DNA of 64,000 nucleotides from G965240465 sp965249525 (GTDB lineage Bacteria; SAR324; JACQKK01), in contig OZ252237.1 in assembly GCA_965249525.1 (NCBI GenBank), forward strand, positions 1,116,001 to 1,180,000. The letters are read 5' to 3'. The notes beneath the pieces were generated by a model. That model was given only the letters and a program-made list of their open reading frames with translations, was not told where the DNA came from and ran no database searches. The position numbers were made by a program, and so were the translations under genes. Of the stretch, positions 52,232 through 60,251 are shown piece by piece. The number at the start of each line of letters is the position of its first letter. Within the stretch, counting starts at the first letter, position 1.

Positions 52232-53155
52232 TCATAGTGCCTGCGCTCCGTTGATGATTTCTATCAGTTCGCGGGTAATCATAGACTGGCGCAGACGGTT
52301 GTATTGCAGGGTGAGGGAATCTATCATCTCGCCAGCGTTCTTGGTGGCAGCTTCCATAGCTACCATGCGGGCACCGTGTTCGCCCGCTTCGGTTTCCAGC
52401 AGGGCGGTATAGGCTTGGTTGTGCAGATAATCTGTCAGCAGCCTTTCCAGCAGCAGCCTCGGTGAGGGTTCCAGCAGTATTTGGCGGGGCAGTTCGGCGG
52501 GCGGGGTGGTTGCGGGTCCTGCTGCGGTGGTTGGGGCTGTGGCTGGGGTGGTGGAATCTGCCTCTGCGGTCTCTGCTGCCAGGGCAGCCAGCGGCAGCAG
52601 CTGTGTCAGCACTGGGGTCTGCTTGATAGGGTTGTAAAAGCGATTGTGCGCCAGCCACAACTGACCGGTTTCACCCCGCAGGAAGATTTGGGCTAATTCT
52701 TCCATCAGGGCATCCATCTGGCTGAAGCGCTCAACTTCTGGCTGTTGAACAATGGAGCGCTCCAGCTTGTGGTCGCCACTCAGACGCATACGGAAAAACT
52801 CCTGCCCCTTGCGACCAAACACATACAGCGCACAGGCGGGCTGCTGCTGCAAAAAACCCAGCACCTCCTTGTTCAATTGCGAATTAAAAGCCCCCGCCAA
52901 GCCTCTGTCAGAAGTCAAGATAATCAAGGACACATGCTGATTTTGATTGGACTCAAAGAAGGCGTGTCCCGCATCTGCCTGTTCTGCCAGCCAGGCAAGG
53001 GTTTTAGAGAGCTCATGGGCATAAGGCTGTGCCTGCTGGGCGCGCATTTGGGCGCGGTTGAGCTTAACCGCAGAGACCATGCGCATGGCGCTGGTAATCT
53101 GTCGGGTGTTGGTGACGCTGTCTATGCGTCTTTTAAGCTCGCGGGGGGTGGGCAT
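52232..53155 (-). CDS. atpG: ATP synthase gamma subunit
   Basis: 307 aa. Conserved ends: PTPRELKRRIDSVTNTRQITSAMRMVSAVKL at the N terminus and MEAATKNAGEMIDSLTLQYNRLRQSMITRELIEIINGA at the C terminus, the two helices of the rotating shaft. A Thr/Ala/Pro-rich insertion (about residues 200-222, STTPATAPTTAAGPATTPP) sits in the variable globular part and explains the extra length over E. coli (287). Confidence 0.96.
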   Translation of the reverse strand: MPTPRELKRRIDSVTNTRQITSAMRMVSAVKLNRAQMRAQQAQPYAHELSKTLAWLAEQADAGHAFFESNQNQHVSLIILTSDRGLAGAFNSQLNKEVLGFLQQQPACALYVFGRKGQEFFRMRLSGDHKLERSIVQQPEVERFSQMDALMEELAQIFLRGETGQLWLAHNRFYNPIKQTPVLTQLLPLAALAAETAEADSTTPATAPTTAAGPATTPPAELPRQILLEPSPRLLLERLLTDYLHNQAYTALLETEAGEHGARMVAMEAATKNAGEMIDSLTLQYNRLRQSMITRELIEIINGAQAL

Positions 53156-53207
53156 AAAAAAGTGCTGACTTTAAGAACCTGACTTAGAACTAGGAAGCAT
53201 GATCTTG

Positions 53208-53267
53208 CTGCGCGAAGCCTGGTCTGGCTGCGCGAAGCCTGGTCTGGCTGCGCGAAGCCTGGTCTTA
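53208..53267. repeat. 20-nt tandem array overlapping the atpA stop, 3 copies
   Basis: CTGCGCGAAGCCTGGTCTGG twice, then a copy ending TTA that includes the atpA stop (53265-53267). The GCGCAG of the unit matches the last codons of atpA, so the array grew from that 3' end. Confidence 0.92.
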
Positions 53268-54776
53268 CTGCGCTTGGAAGGTCTGCTTGAATTGCTGGAT
53301 GGCAGCTTCCAGCTGTTGTGCCAGCTCATCAGAAATATCCTGTTGGGTGGCTAATTGTTCACGCAGTGAGGCGTGGCTGCTGCTGATAAATGCCAAAAAC
53401 TCGCTTTCAAATTTCTTTACCGCAGCTATGGGAACATCATCCAAGCCGCCGTGGGTGCCCACAAAAAGACTCAGCACCTGATCCACCACATCCATGGGCT
53501 GGTACTGATCCTGCTTCAACAACTCCGTCAAGCGTGCTCCGCGTGCCAGCTGGGCTTGGGTAGCCTTGTCCAAATCGCTGCCGAATTGGGCAAAGGCAGC
53601 CTTCTCACGATACTGCGCCAACTCCAATCGCAGGGTTCCTGCCACCTTCTTCATGGATTTCACCTGCGCCGCCCCTCCCACACGAGAAACCGACAGCCCC
53701 ACATTAATGGCAGGACGCAGACCGGCATTAAACAAGTCGGTGCTGAGGAATATCTGACCGTCGGTGATGGAAATCACATTGGTAGGAATGTAGGCAGAAA
53801 TGTCTCCCGCTTGGGTTTCAATGATAGGCAGGGCGGTGAGCGAACCTCCTCCTTGGGAGGGGTTCAACTTGGCAGCCCGTTCCAGCAGACGGCTGTGCAG
53901 ATAAAAGACATCGCCAGGGTAGGCTTCGCGCCCAGGAGGACGCCGCAGCAGCAGCGACAGCTGACGATAAGCCACCGCCTGCTTGGAGAGATCATCATAC
54001 AGGCACAGCACATGTTTGCCCTGATGCATGAAGTACTCCCCGATGCTGCACCCCGCCATGGGTGCGATGTACTGCAAAGGGGCGGGGTCTGCGGCACTGG
54101 CAGACACCACGATGGTATAATCCATAGCGTTTTCTTCTTCCAGCCGTTGGACAACATTGACCACACTGGAATTCTTTTGACCGATAGCCACATAAATGCA
54201 AATCACATCTGTATGGCGTTGGTTGATGATGGTATCCACGGCAATGGCGGTTTTGCCCGTTTGACGGTCGCCGATAATCAGTTCGCGCTGCCCACGTCCG
54301 ATGGGTATCATGCCGTCTATGGCTTTAATGCCAGTTTGCAGGGGCTGCCTCACCGGTTCTCGGGCGATGATGCCTGGTGCCACAATATCTATCAGACGAC
54401 TGTCTTGAGCTTTAATGGGCCCCTTGCCGTCTATGGGCTGCCCCAGGGGGTTGACCACGCGTCCCAGCAAGGCGTCTCCTACGGGGACCGCAGCGATTTT
54501 TTGGGTGCGATGGACGGTATCCCCTTCTTTGAGGTGCTGCTGGTCTCCCATAAGCACAGCACCCACATTGTCTTCTTCTAGGTTTAAGGCAATGCCACTG
54601 AGGTTTTGCGGGAAGCTGAGGAGTTCGCCCATTTGCACCTGTTCCAGTCCGTGAATGCGGGCGATGCCATCACCGACGGTGAGTACGGTGCCTATTTCTT
54701 CGCCCTTGGTTTTAAGGTCAACAGCAGCCAGTTCTTTTTGCAGGATAGTGCTGATTTCTTCGGCACGCAGTTTCAT
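53265..54776 (-). CDS. atpA: ATP synthase alpha subunit
   Basis: 503 aa. MKLRAEEISTILQKEL start, P-loop GDRQTGKT, the subunit signature region PAINVGLSVSRVGGAAQ and RELAQ-like C-terminal helices. Shine-Dalgarno AAGGA upstream of the ATG at 54776. Full length, no insertions. Confidence 0.98.
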   Translation of the reverse strand: MKLRAEEISTILQKELAAVDLKTKGEEIGTVLTVGDGIARIHGLEQVQMGELLSFPQNLSGIALNLEEDNVGAVLMGDQQHLKEGDTVHRTQKIAAVPVGDALLGRVVNPLGQPIDGKGPIKAQDSRLIDIVAPGIIAREPVRQPLQTGIKAIDGMIPIGRGQRELIIGDRQTGKTAIAVDTIINQRHTDVICIYVAIGQKNSSVVNVVQRLEEENAMDYTIVVSASAADPAPLQYIAPMAGCSIGEYFMHQGKHVLCLYDDLSKQAVAYRQLSLLLRRPPGREAYPGDVFYLHSRLLERAAKLNPSQGGGSLTALPIIETQAGDISAYIPTNVISITDGQIFLSTDLFNAGLRPAINVGLSVSRVGGAAQVKSMKKVAGTLRLELAQYREKAAFAQFGSDLDKATQAQLARGARLTELLKQDQYQPMDVVDQVLSLFVGTHGGLDDVPIAAVKKFESEFLAFISSSHASLREQLATQQDISDELAQQLEAAIQQFKQTFQAQ

Positions 54777-54793
54777 GGAGATTTCCTTTTACT

Positions 54794-54861
54794 AGGTTTT
54801 TTAGAACAATGGGTTTTTTGGAACAATGGGTTTTTTAGAACAATTAGTTTTTTGGAACAAT
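54794..54861. repeat. 17-nt tandem array, 4 copies, between atpH and atpA
   Basis: GGGTTTTTTGGAACAAT and GGGTTTTTTAGAACAAT alternate; last copy TAGTTTTTTGGAACAAT. It fills most of the 110-bp gap and ends 17 bp before the atpA start. Confidence 0.93.
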
Positions 54862-54886
54862 TTGGAAGGGACTTATGAGACCTTGG

Positions 54887-55423
54887 CTAGCTGGGGTTCA
54901 GCTGCTGCTGGATAGACTGTAATTTGCCACGCAGGCTGCCGTCCCAGCTGCGGCTGCCAGCGGTGACGGTAACTCCCCCCAGCAATTGGGGGTCGGTTTC
55001 CAGCTGCAGGATGACTTTTTTGTGGAGCATGCGTTCTAGTTGATGCTGGAGCTGCTGTTGATGCTCTTGCGAGAGAGGAGAAGCCGAGCATACCACAGCT
55101 TGGATGCGTCCTGCGGCTTCATCAGCGATGGCAGCGAATGCCTGTGCCAAGGGAACAAGCAGCCCCAGGCGGCGTTTTCTGCCCAACACAGCGGGGAGAT
55201 TTTTTAGTACTGTGGGAGCTTGGACTCGCTGAAACAGGGCTTGGGTGATGCCAATGCCAGCCTCATAAGCGGGACTCTCCAAGGCATGACGCAAGGGGGC
55301 GGACTCTTGCAGGGCTTGGGCTACCGCCTGGAGACTGCCAGCAGTCTGTTCTACCTGATTGTGTTCTTCCGCCAAATGAAACACTGCCAAAGCATAGCGT
55401 TTTGCCACCACAGCTGCACTCAT
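54887..55423 (-). CDS. atpH: ATP synthase delta subunit
   Basis: 178 aa. AKRYALAVFHLAEE at the N terminus, VLGRKRRLGLLVPLAQAF in the middle, and the C-terminal HKKVILQLETDPQLLGGVTVTAGSRSWDGSLRGKL. Joins F1 to the b stator. Overlaps atpF by 4 nt (ATGA). Confidence 0.95.
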   Translation of the reverse strand: MSAAVVAKRYALAVFHLAEEHNQVEQTAGSLQAVAQALQESAPLRHALESPAYEAGIGITQALFQRVQAPTVLKNLPAVLGRKRRLGLLVPLAQAFAAIADEAAGRIQAVVCSASPLSQEHQQQLQHQLERMLHKKVILQLETDPQLLGGVTVTAGSRSWDGSLRGKLQSIQQQLNPS

Positions 55424-56172
55424 GCGGACTCTCCTTTGCTGGTCGCCAGATCTTCATTGCCCAGGTTTTTATTGCCCAGCTGCGTCACAAACTGCGCCAC
55501 AAACTGCTGGTGCTGCCCCTCGTTCAAGCCTGCCTGCAGCTGCTGCTCCGCCAAACGCACCGCTTCATTCACCAACCGACCCCGCAGCACCCCCAGGGCA
55601 TGCGCCATCTCTTGCGACGCCTGCTGCTTCATCTGCTCGCCCAAGCGCCTGGCTCGCAGCTCCGCCTTGGCTATTAACTCCGCCTGCTCCACCTCCAATC
55701 TTTGCTTCACCTCTCGCATGCGAACCTCCAACTCCGCCTCCATAGCCTCCACCCGTTCACCACGCTCCCGCAGCCGCCCCCTCGCCTCCTCAGCATCATG
55801 TTTCAAGCGCTCATATCCCGCACGCTCCTCCTCAACCCCACGGCGCAGCATCCCCGCCACCAACTTGCGAGCCCCCAAAAACCCCACCCCCAGCAATATC
55901 AATAAATTGATGCTCTTCCACAATAACGGCAGCCAAGGACTGCCCCCCTCTGCATGCACCGCCACCCCCTCCGCACCCCACACCCACAACGGCATCACCC
56001 ACAACACCCCTAATATCCCCAATATCCCCAACCATCTGCCCCCTGCCAACACTCTGCCCATGCTAAAAACCAGGCCAAAAACCAGGCTAAAAACCATGCC
56101 AAAAACCAGGCCAAAAACCACGCTAAAAACCATGCCAAAACCTGCGCTAAAACCTGTACTAAAAAATTCCAT
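55420..56172 (-). CDS. atpF: ATP synthase b subunit with repeat-expanded hydrophobic N terminus
   Basis: 250 aa. The coupled start at 56172 overlaps the atpF' stop (TAATG). Residues about 5-37 are made from eight 12-nt units (VFGL/VFGM/VFSL-type), all hydrophobic; the conventional protein probably began at the ATG at 56061 (MGRVLAGGRWLG). Then a signal-like segment (ending VWGAEG), the membrane helix (about 78-100: LPLLWKSINLLILLGVGFLGA) and the long charged coiled coil of the stator. A leader before the b helix is known in deltaproteobacterial AtpF. Confidence 0.9.
   Translation of the reverse strand: MEFFSTGFSAGFGMVFSVVFGLVFGMVFSLVFGLVFSMGRVLAGGRWLGILGILGVLWVMPLWVWGAEGVAVHAEGGSPWLPLLWKSINLLILLGVGFLGARKLVAGMLRRGVEEERAGYERLKHDAEEARGRLRERGERVEAMEAELEVRMREVKQRLEVEQAELIAKAELRARRLGEQMKQQASQEMAHALGVLRGRLVNEAVRLAEQQLQAGLNEGQHQQFVAQFVTQLGNKNLGNEDLATSKGESA
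56061..56156 (-). repeat. In-frame 12-nt array in atpF, 8 copies
   Basis: On the + strand, units such as GGCCAAAAACCA and TGCTAAAAACCA. Translated on the gene's strand they give repeated Phe-Gly/Ser-hydrophobic tetrapeptides. Confidence 0.95.
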
Positions 56173-56639
56173 TAAGACAGCAAGCGCTTGCTCACTTGCT
56201 CCGACAACCACTGCGCCTGCTGAGACAGCACCCGTTCCGCCTCCGCAACCTGCTGCTTCACCTCAGCCCTGGCCTCCGCCAACTCTCGCTGCGCAGCCTC
56301 CCGAGCCTTGGCTACCACCTGCTCCGCCATTTGCTCCGCTGCCCGCAAACCCTCCCCACGCATGGCATCCAACTGCTGCTTAACCTCTGACAACCTGCGT
56401 TCATAATCCGCCAGCATCTTTTCTGACTCCGCAGTGTCCCGCTCGGCAGACTCTCCCCATCCCTTCAACAATAAACCCCGCGCATCCAAACTGCGCAGCA
56501 CAGGAGCAAACCACCAACGATTCAACAACCACAACACCACCACCACCAACAGCGTCATAAACAAGGGGGTGTTTAACTGCAAATGCAGCAAATCAAAATC
56601 AAATATTTCTATTAAATAAGGAGATTCCCGATAATCCAT
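56172..56639 (-). CDS. atpF': ATP synthase b' subunit
   Basis: 155 aa. Membrane helix about 20-40 (LNTPLFMTLLVVVVLWLLNRWWFAPVLRSLDARG), then a long charged heptad-type helix rich in Glu, Ala and Arg (about 45-155). With atpF it forms the b/b' heterodimeric stator found in cyanobacteria, photosynthetic bacteria and many Deltaproteobacteria. The ATG at 56639 was chosen; a TTG 21 nt upstream is in frame. First gene of the operon F'-F-H-A-G-D. No atpI, atpB or atpE upstream. Confidence 0.92.
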   Translation of the reverse strand: MDYRESPYLIEIFDFDLLHLQLNTPLFMTLLVVVVLWLLNRWWFAPVLRSLDARGLLLKGWGESAERDTAESEKMLADYERRLSEVKQQLDAMRGEGLRAAEQMAEQVVAKAREAAQRELAEARAEVKQQVAEAERVLSQQAQWLSEQVSKRLLS

Positions 56640-56725
56640 GGCGCTTTTATCTGACTCCAACTCTGCGGGTTCTCAGTGTCCCAGCTGCGCTATTTCCATC
56701 TCACGAGTACTCGCTCATCAAACCC

Positions 56726-56760
56726 CTTCACCTAGACCCTCTCACCTAGACCCCTTCACC
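56726..56760. repeat. 14-nt direct repeat, 2.5 copies
   Basis: CTTCACCTAGACCC, TCTCACCTAGACCC and the partial CTTCACC in the 178-bp spacer upstream of atpF', between it and the phoH stop. Confidence 0.8.
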
Positions 56761-56817
56761 ACAACTCCAACAACCCAGTATGTGACCTCTGCTGGGCTGC
56801 TGTCAATCCATATAAAC

Positions 56818-58245
56818 TCACAAGACATTGGCAGCCAGTTCTGCCAACGGTGAGCGTTCCCCCTTGCTAAGGGTAACATGCCCCGCAATGGCATGACTTC
56901 TCAAGCGTTCCACCACATGACTCAGCCCATTGGAGACCAGGTCTAGATAAGGATTGTCTATTTGCTGGGGGTCGCCTGTGAGTACGATTTTGGTACCTTT
57001 GCCCACCCTGGTGATGATGGTTTTGATTTCATGCGGGGTCAGGTTTTGCGCTTCATCCACCACCAGGAATTGGTTGGGGATGCTGCGGCCGCGGATGTAA
57101 GTGAGGGGTTCAATGGAGATGAGTCCTTGTTCAATGAGGGGTTGGTAGCCTTGGGGATGGTGGGAGGCAGGGTTTTGGATGAGCAGGCTGAGGTTGTCAA
57201 AGATGGGCTGCATCCAGGGTTCCAGCTTTTCTTGTACGTTGCCTGGGAGGTAGCCGATGTCTTTTCCCATAGGGAAGATGGGTCTGGAGATCAGCATTTT
57301 GCGATAGGTTTTGTCATCCATCATTTGCTGGAGGCCTGCGGCCAGTGCCAGCAGCGTTTTACCGGTGCCGGCTTTTCCCAGCAGGGTAACGATGGAGAGT
57401 TTTGCATCTAGCAGCATATCCAGGGCAAGGGCTTGGGCGGGGTTGCAGGGTTGGAGTCCCCAGACGCCGCCGCAGAAATTTTTCAGCGGCAGGAAGGTTT
57501 TTTTATCGGCGTGATAACGCAGCAGGAGAGGAGGTTTTCCATTGGAGGAGGTGGTGATGACTCCTTGATTGGGAAAGGGGTTGGAGATGCCGAGGCTGCT
57601 GGAGGTGAGATGTTGTTGGCTGGCGAGGAATTGGAGTTTCTGGGCTGATACCTGCTGAGAGATGCAGCCAGAGTATATTTTTCCATTAGAGAGGGCGGAG
57701 GAGGTTTCATAGGCGGCGGCTTCCAGCCCCAGTACATGGGCTTTAACCCGTGTGTTGACATCTTGGCTGATAAGGATGACTTTTCTTTGCGCCTGGGCGT
57801 GGATATCCAGGGCGCAGGCCAGGGTTTGGTTGCCTGGACGGCGTGCTTCTAATTGGGGAGAAAGGGCTTGGGGAGAAGAACGCCAGACATGAACCCGCAG
57901 CCGACCTTGGTTATCCAGAGGGACACCCTTGGCCAATGAGCCTCGGGCTCGTAAACCATCTAGGGCGATAGAGACCAGGCGGGCGTTGCGTCCTTTTTCG
58001 GACATTTCTGCCTTAAAGCGGTCTATCTCTTCTATAACGCTGATGGGTGCCACCACCTCTGCATCGGCAAATGCGTACAAGGCATCGGGATCATGCAGCA
58101 AGACGTTGGTATCCAACACATAGCAGGACGGGAGACCTCCGTTTTTTGCTCCGTTTTTTGCTCCGTTTTTTGCTCTGTTTTTTGCTCTGTTTTTTGCTCT
58201 GTTTTTTGCTCTGTTTTTTACTCTGTTTTTTACTTGCACAACCAA
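56818..58245 (-). CDS. phoH: PIN-PhoH fusion ATPase, TTG start in a repeat array
   Basis: 475 aa. N-terminal PIN RNase domain (about 40-170: CYVLDTNVLLHDP with the catalytic Asp, and ILISQDVNTRVKAHVLGL) and C-terminal PhoH ATPase (about 250-475: LLGKAGTGKTLLAL, ISRPIFPMGKDIGYLPG, LVVDEAQNLTPHEIKTIITRVG, LTGDPQQID). PhoH2-type proteins unwind and cut RNA. No ATG precedes the PIN domain: the frame begins with a TTG at 58245 that has a Shine-Dalgarno (AAGGAAG, about 6 nt), and the first 40 residues are mostly a KNRA/KNGA repeat. Confidence 0.92.
   Translation of the reverse strand: MVVQVKNRVKNRAKNRAKNRAKNRAKNGAKNGAKNGGLPSCYVLDTNVLLHDPDALYAFADAEVVAPISVIEEIDRFKAEMSEKGRNARLVSIALDGLRARGSLAKGVPLDNQGRLRVHVWRSSPQALSPQLEARRPGNQTLACALDIHAQAQRKVILISQDVNTRVKAHVLGLEAAAYETSSALSNGKIYSGCISQQVSAQKLQFLASQQHLTSSSLGISNPFPNQGVITTSSNGKPPLLLRYHADKKTFLPLKNFCGGVWGLQPCNPAQALALDMLLDAKLSIVTLLGKAGTGKTLLALAAGLQQMMDDKTYRKMLISRPIFPMGKDIGYLPGNVQEKLEPWMQPIFDNLSLLIQNPASHHPQGYQPLIEQGLISIEPLTYIRGRSIPNQFLVVDEAQNLTPHEIKTIITRVGKGTKIVLTGDPQQIDNPYLDLVSNGLSHVVERLRSHAIAGHVTLSKGERSPLAELAANVL
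58141..58236 (-). repeat. In-frame 12-nt array in phoH, 8 copies
   Basis: On the + strand GTTTTTTGCTCC twice, GTTTTTTGCTCT four times and GTTTTTTACTCT-type variants. It encodes KNRV/KNRA/KNGA at residues 4-35, just before the PIN domain. Confidence 0.95.
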
Positions 58246-58319
58246 GAAGCACTTCCTTTACAAGCTATCCGCCCCGACTAGGCTTGATGGCAAAACCGAA
58301 TAAAGCCTCGCTGCCAGCA

Positions 58320-59210
58320 TTATATGCTGAGTTCTTGCAGTGCCTTGATGCGATTTTCCAGCGGTGGGTGGGTAGCAAATAAAGCCATCATACCCTTGGG
58401 ACGGGAAGAAATCTTCAAAGTATTCAAAGAAGCATGTTCTTTGCCAGCAGAAGCCATGGCAATGGTGCTTTGCAAGCCCTGCAGCGCCGCAACCATCTTG
58501 CCCTTGCCTGCCAAACGCGCCCCTCCTGCATCCGCATGATACTCCCGCCAGCGAGAAAACCAACACACCACAATCATGCCTAAGAAACTCAAACCTATCT
58601 GCAAAACAATCACCACCATAAACTGCATAAACACCCGCCCCTCTTCTCGCGCATTGGCGGTAATGGCATATGCAATCACCCGCGCCAAGAACATCACAAT
58701 GGCGTTTATCACCCCTTGCAACAAGGTCATGGTCACCATGTCCCCGTTGGTGATATGGGCAACCTCGTGTGCCAGCACCCCTTCTACCTGGTCGTTGTTC
58801 ATGCGCGACAGCAGCCCACTGGACACCGCCACCAGCGACCTGTTGCGAGAAGGCCCGGTGGCAAATGCATTCACCTCGGGGCTGTCATAAATCCCCACCT
58901 GCGGCATCACCTTCATCTCCGCCTTGTTACAAATGGCATGCACCCTCTCCATCAACGCCCGTTCGGAACCCCTGGCTTTATCGGGGGTTATCACCCGCAC
59001 CCGCATCATCTTCTTTGCCATCCAGCGGGAAATCTGCAGCGAAATAAACGCCCCTCCCATACCCCACACCAAACAGATCAAAGCCAAAGAACCGTAGTTC
59101 AGCCCATACTCGGTTACATAAGAACCTATGCCCAAGAAGCTCATCACCACAGTCAAGGTGGTGATAATTAATACATTGACCATCATGAAAAACATCATTC
59201 GTCTGAACAT
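58320..59210 (-). CDS. htpX: Membrane metalloprotease HtpX
   Basis: 296 aa M48 zinc protease. Two N-terminal helices (about 7-25 and 35-55), zinc site LAHEVAHITNGD, further helices near 150-220, and the third zinc ligand region WREYHADAGGARLAG. Degrades misfolded inner-membrane proteins with FtsH. Shine-Dalgarno GGAG before the ATG at 59210. Single-gene unit, 75 bp after phoH. Confidence 0.96.
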   Translation of the reverse strand: MFRRMMFFMMVNVLIITTLTVVMSFLGIGSYVTEYGLNYGSLALICLVWGMGGAFISLQISRWMAKKMMRVRVITPDKARGSERALMERVHAICNKAEMKVMPQVGIYDSPEVNAFATGPSRNRSLVAVSSGLLSRMNNDQVEGVLAHEVAHITNGDMVTMTLLQGVINAIVMFLARVIAYAITANAREEGRVFMQFMVVIVLQIGLSFLGMIVVCWFSRWREYHADAGGARLAGKGKMVAALQGLQSTIAMASAGKEHASLNTLKISSRPKGMMALFATHPPLENRIKALQELSI

Positions 59211-59264
59211 TTGTTACTCCAATTCTTAAAAAAATGAATGCCTGTAAAACACCAAAACCGCATG

Positions 59265-59382
59265 CCTAGCGACCTTATACCTAGCGACCTTATACCTAGC
59301 GACCTTATACCTAGCGACCTTATACCTAGCGACCTTATACCTAGCGACCTTATACCTAGCGACCTTATACCTAGCGACCTTA
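59265..59382. repeat. 15-nt tandem array, 8 copies, near perfect
   Basis: CCTAGCGACCTTATA in eight head-to-tail copies, the last ending in TAAC. There are no spacers, so it is not CRISPR. It lies 55 bp upstream of the htpX start. Confidence 0.96.
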
Positions 59383-59682
59383 ACCACTCTTGCTAGTTGT
59401 TATACCATAAAAATCTACCTTCATCACCCTATCAGGACAACAGCAGGGTTGCAAATGGCTAAAATAGAAAAACCCCAGCTAGAAAAATCCCAGATAGCAA
59501 CCATCTCCATGCTGCTTTTGAAAATGTACCCACAAATACCGCTGCTGCAAAATATACCAGAATTTAATCTTGCTGTTTGGGATTTATTTTTTTAGAATGG
59601 CGATGGTTGCTTTGCCCCGCCCCGCCAAAAATGTGATAAGAAGGCAGTGAGAAGGGAGAGAGGGGTAGTGAGGAAGGTAGTG

Positions 59683-59726
59683 AGAAGGCAGTGAGAAGGC
59701 AGTGAGAAGGCAGTGAGAGGGCAAAG
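59683..59726. repeat. 11-nt tandem array, 4 copies
   Basis: AGAAGGCAGTG three times, then AGAGGGCAAAG; degenerate copies extend back to about 59638. Confidence 0.88.
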
Positions 59727-59767
59727 AGGACACATAAGAGAATACGCTGAAAGGGCGTAACAAAGTA

Positions 59768-59877
59768 AAAACCAAGCAGAAAACCCAGCAGAAAACCCAG
59801 CAGAAAACCAAACAGAAAACCCAGCAGAAAACCCAGCAGAAAACCCAGCAGAAAACCAAACAGAAAACCCAGCAGAA
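59768..59877. repeat. 12-nt tandem array, about 9 copies
   Basis: AAAACCCAGCAG, with AAAACCAAACAG variants at regular positions (every 4 copies). It ends 21 bp before the start of the small membrane protein gene. Confidence 0.93.
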
Positions 59878-59898
59878 GAAGCACGCCAGGAGGACAGC

Positions 59899-60210
59899 AT
59901 GCAAAATATCTTATCTGAAAGCCATCAAGAAAATATCAATCGCGGCATTGTATTGCTCATCTCCGGAGGGGCAACTGTACTATTAAAATGGGTGCTGCCA
60001 GCCGTAGCACCTTTGGCAGTAGTAGCATACGGCATTTATCGTTTATATACACGCAATTTTCGGGAAGGGGGCATTGCCATTATGATTGCCTTGCTGCTGT
60101 GGCTGCTGCGACATCAAGTTGGCTGGCTGCTGTGGGCAGTGGCTGCCTTAATGACAGGTCTCGGTCTGTTCCTGCTGATAGCTGGTCTGCGAGACCAACT
60201 CTCCAAATAA
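59899..60210 (+). CDS. Small membrane protein of unknown function
   Basis: 103 aa, Shine-Dalgarno AGGAGG 6-7 nt before the ATG at 59899. Three hydrophobic helices (about 17-50, 62-82, 80-97). No family recognised. The DUF3047 gene starts 42 bp downstream, so they may be cotranscribed. Confidence 0.68.
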   Translation: MQNILSESHQENINRGIVLLISGGATVLLKWVLPAVAPLAVVAYGIYRLYTRNFREGGIAIMIALLLWLLRHQVGWLLWAVAALMTGLGLFLLIAGLRDQLSK

Positions 60211-60251
60211 CCCCCGCCAGCCTTGGAAAAACCTCCCGAGACATACCCGCC

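Larger units (their letters stand above)
59211..59898. other. 688-bp gene-free region with three arrays
   Basis: Divergent spacer between htpX and the small membrane protein. Arrays at 59265-59382, 59683-59726 and 59768-59877 make up about 40%. Between them lies AT-rich DNA with no supported gene. The minus strand is open across the last two arrays (Leu-Gly-Phe repeats), but only as a consequence of the repeats. Confidence 0.75.

Noticed and set aside
53373..54581. 402-codon open frame on the plus strand
   Set aside because: Antisense shadow of atpA.
59265..59382. Regular 15-nt array resembling a CRISPR
   Set aside because: Units are head to tail with no spacers, and there are no cas genes in the window.
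59564..59904. Minus-strand open frames of about 100 codons rich in Leu, Gly and Phe
   Set aside because: They exist in all three frames only because 12-nt and 11-nt repeats lack stops; no start signal or family similarity.
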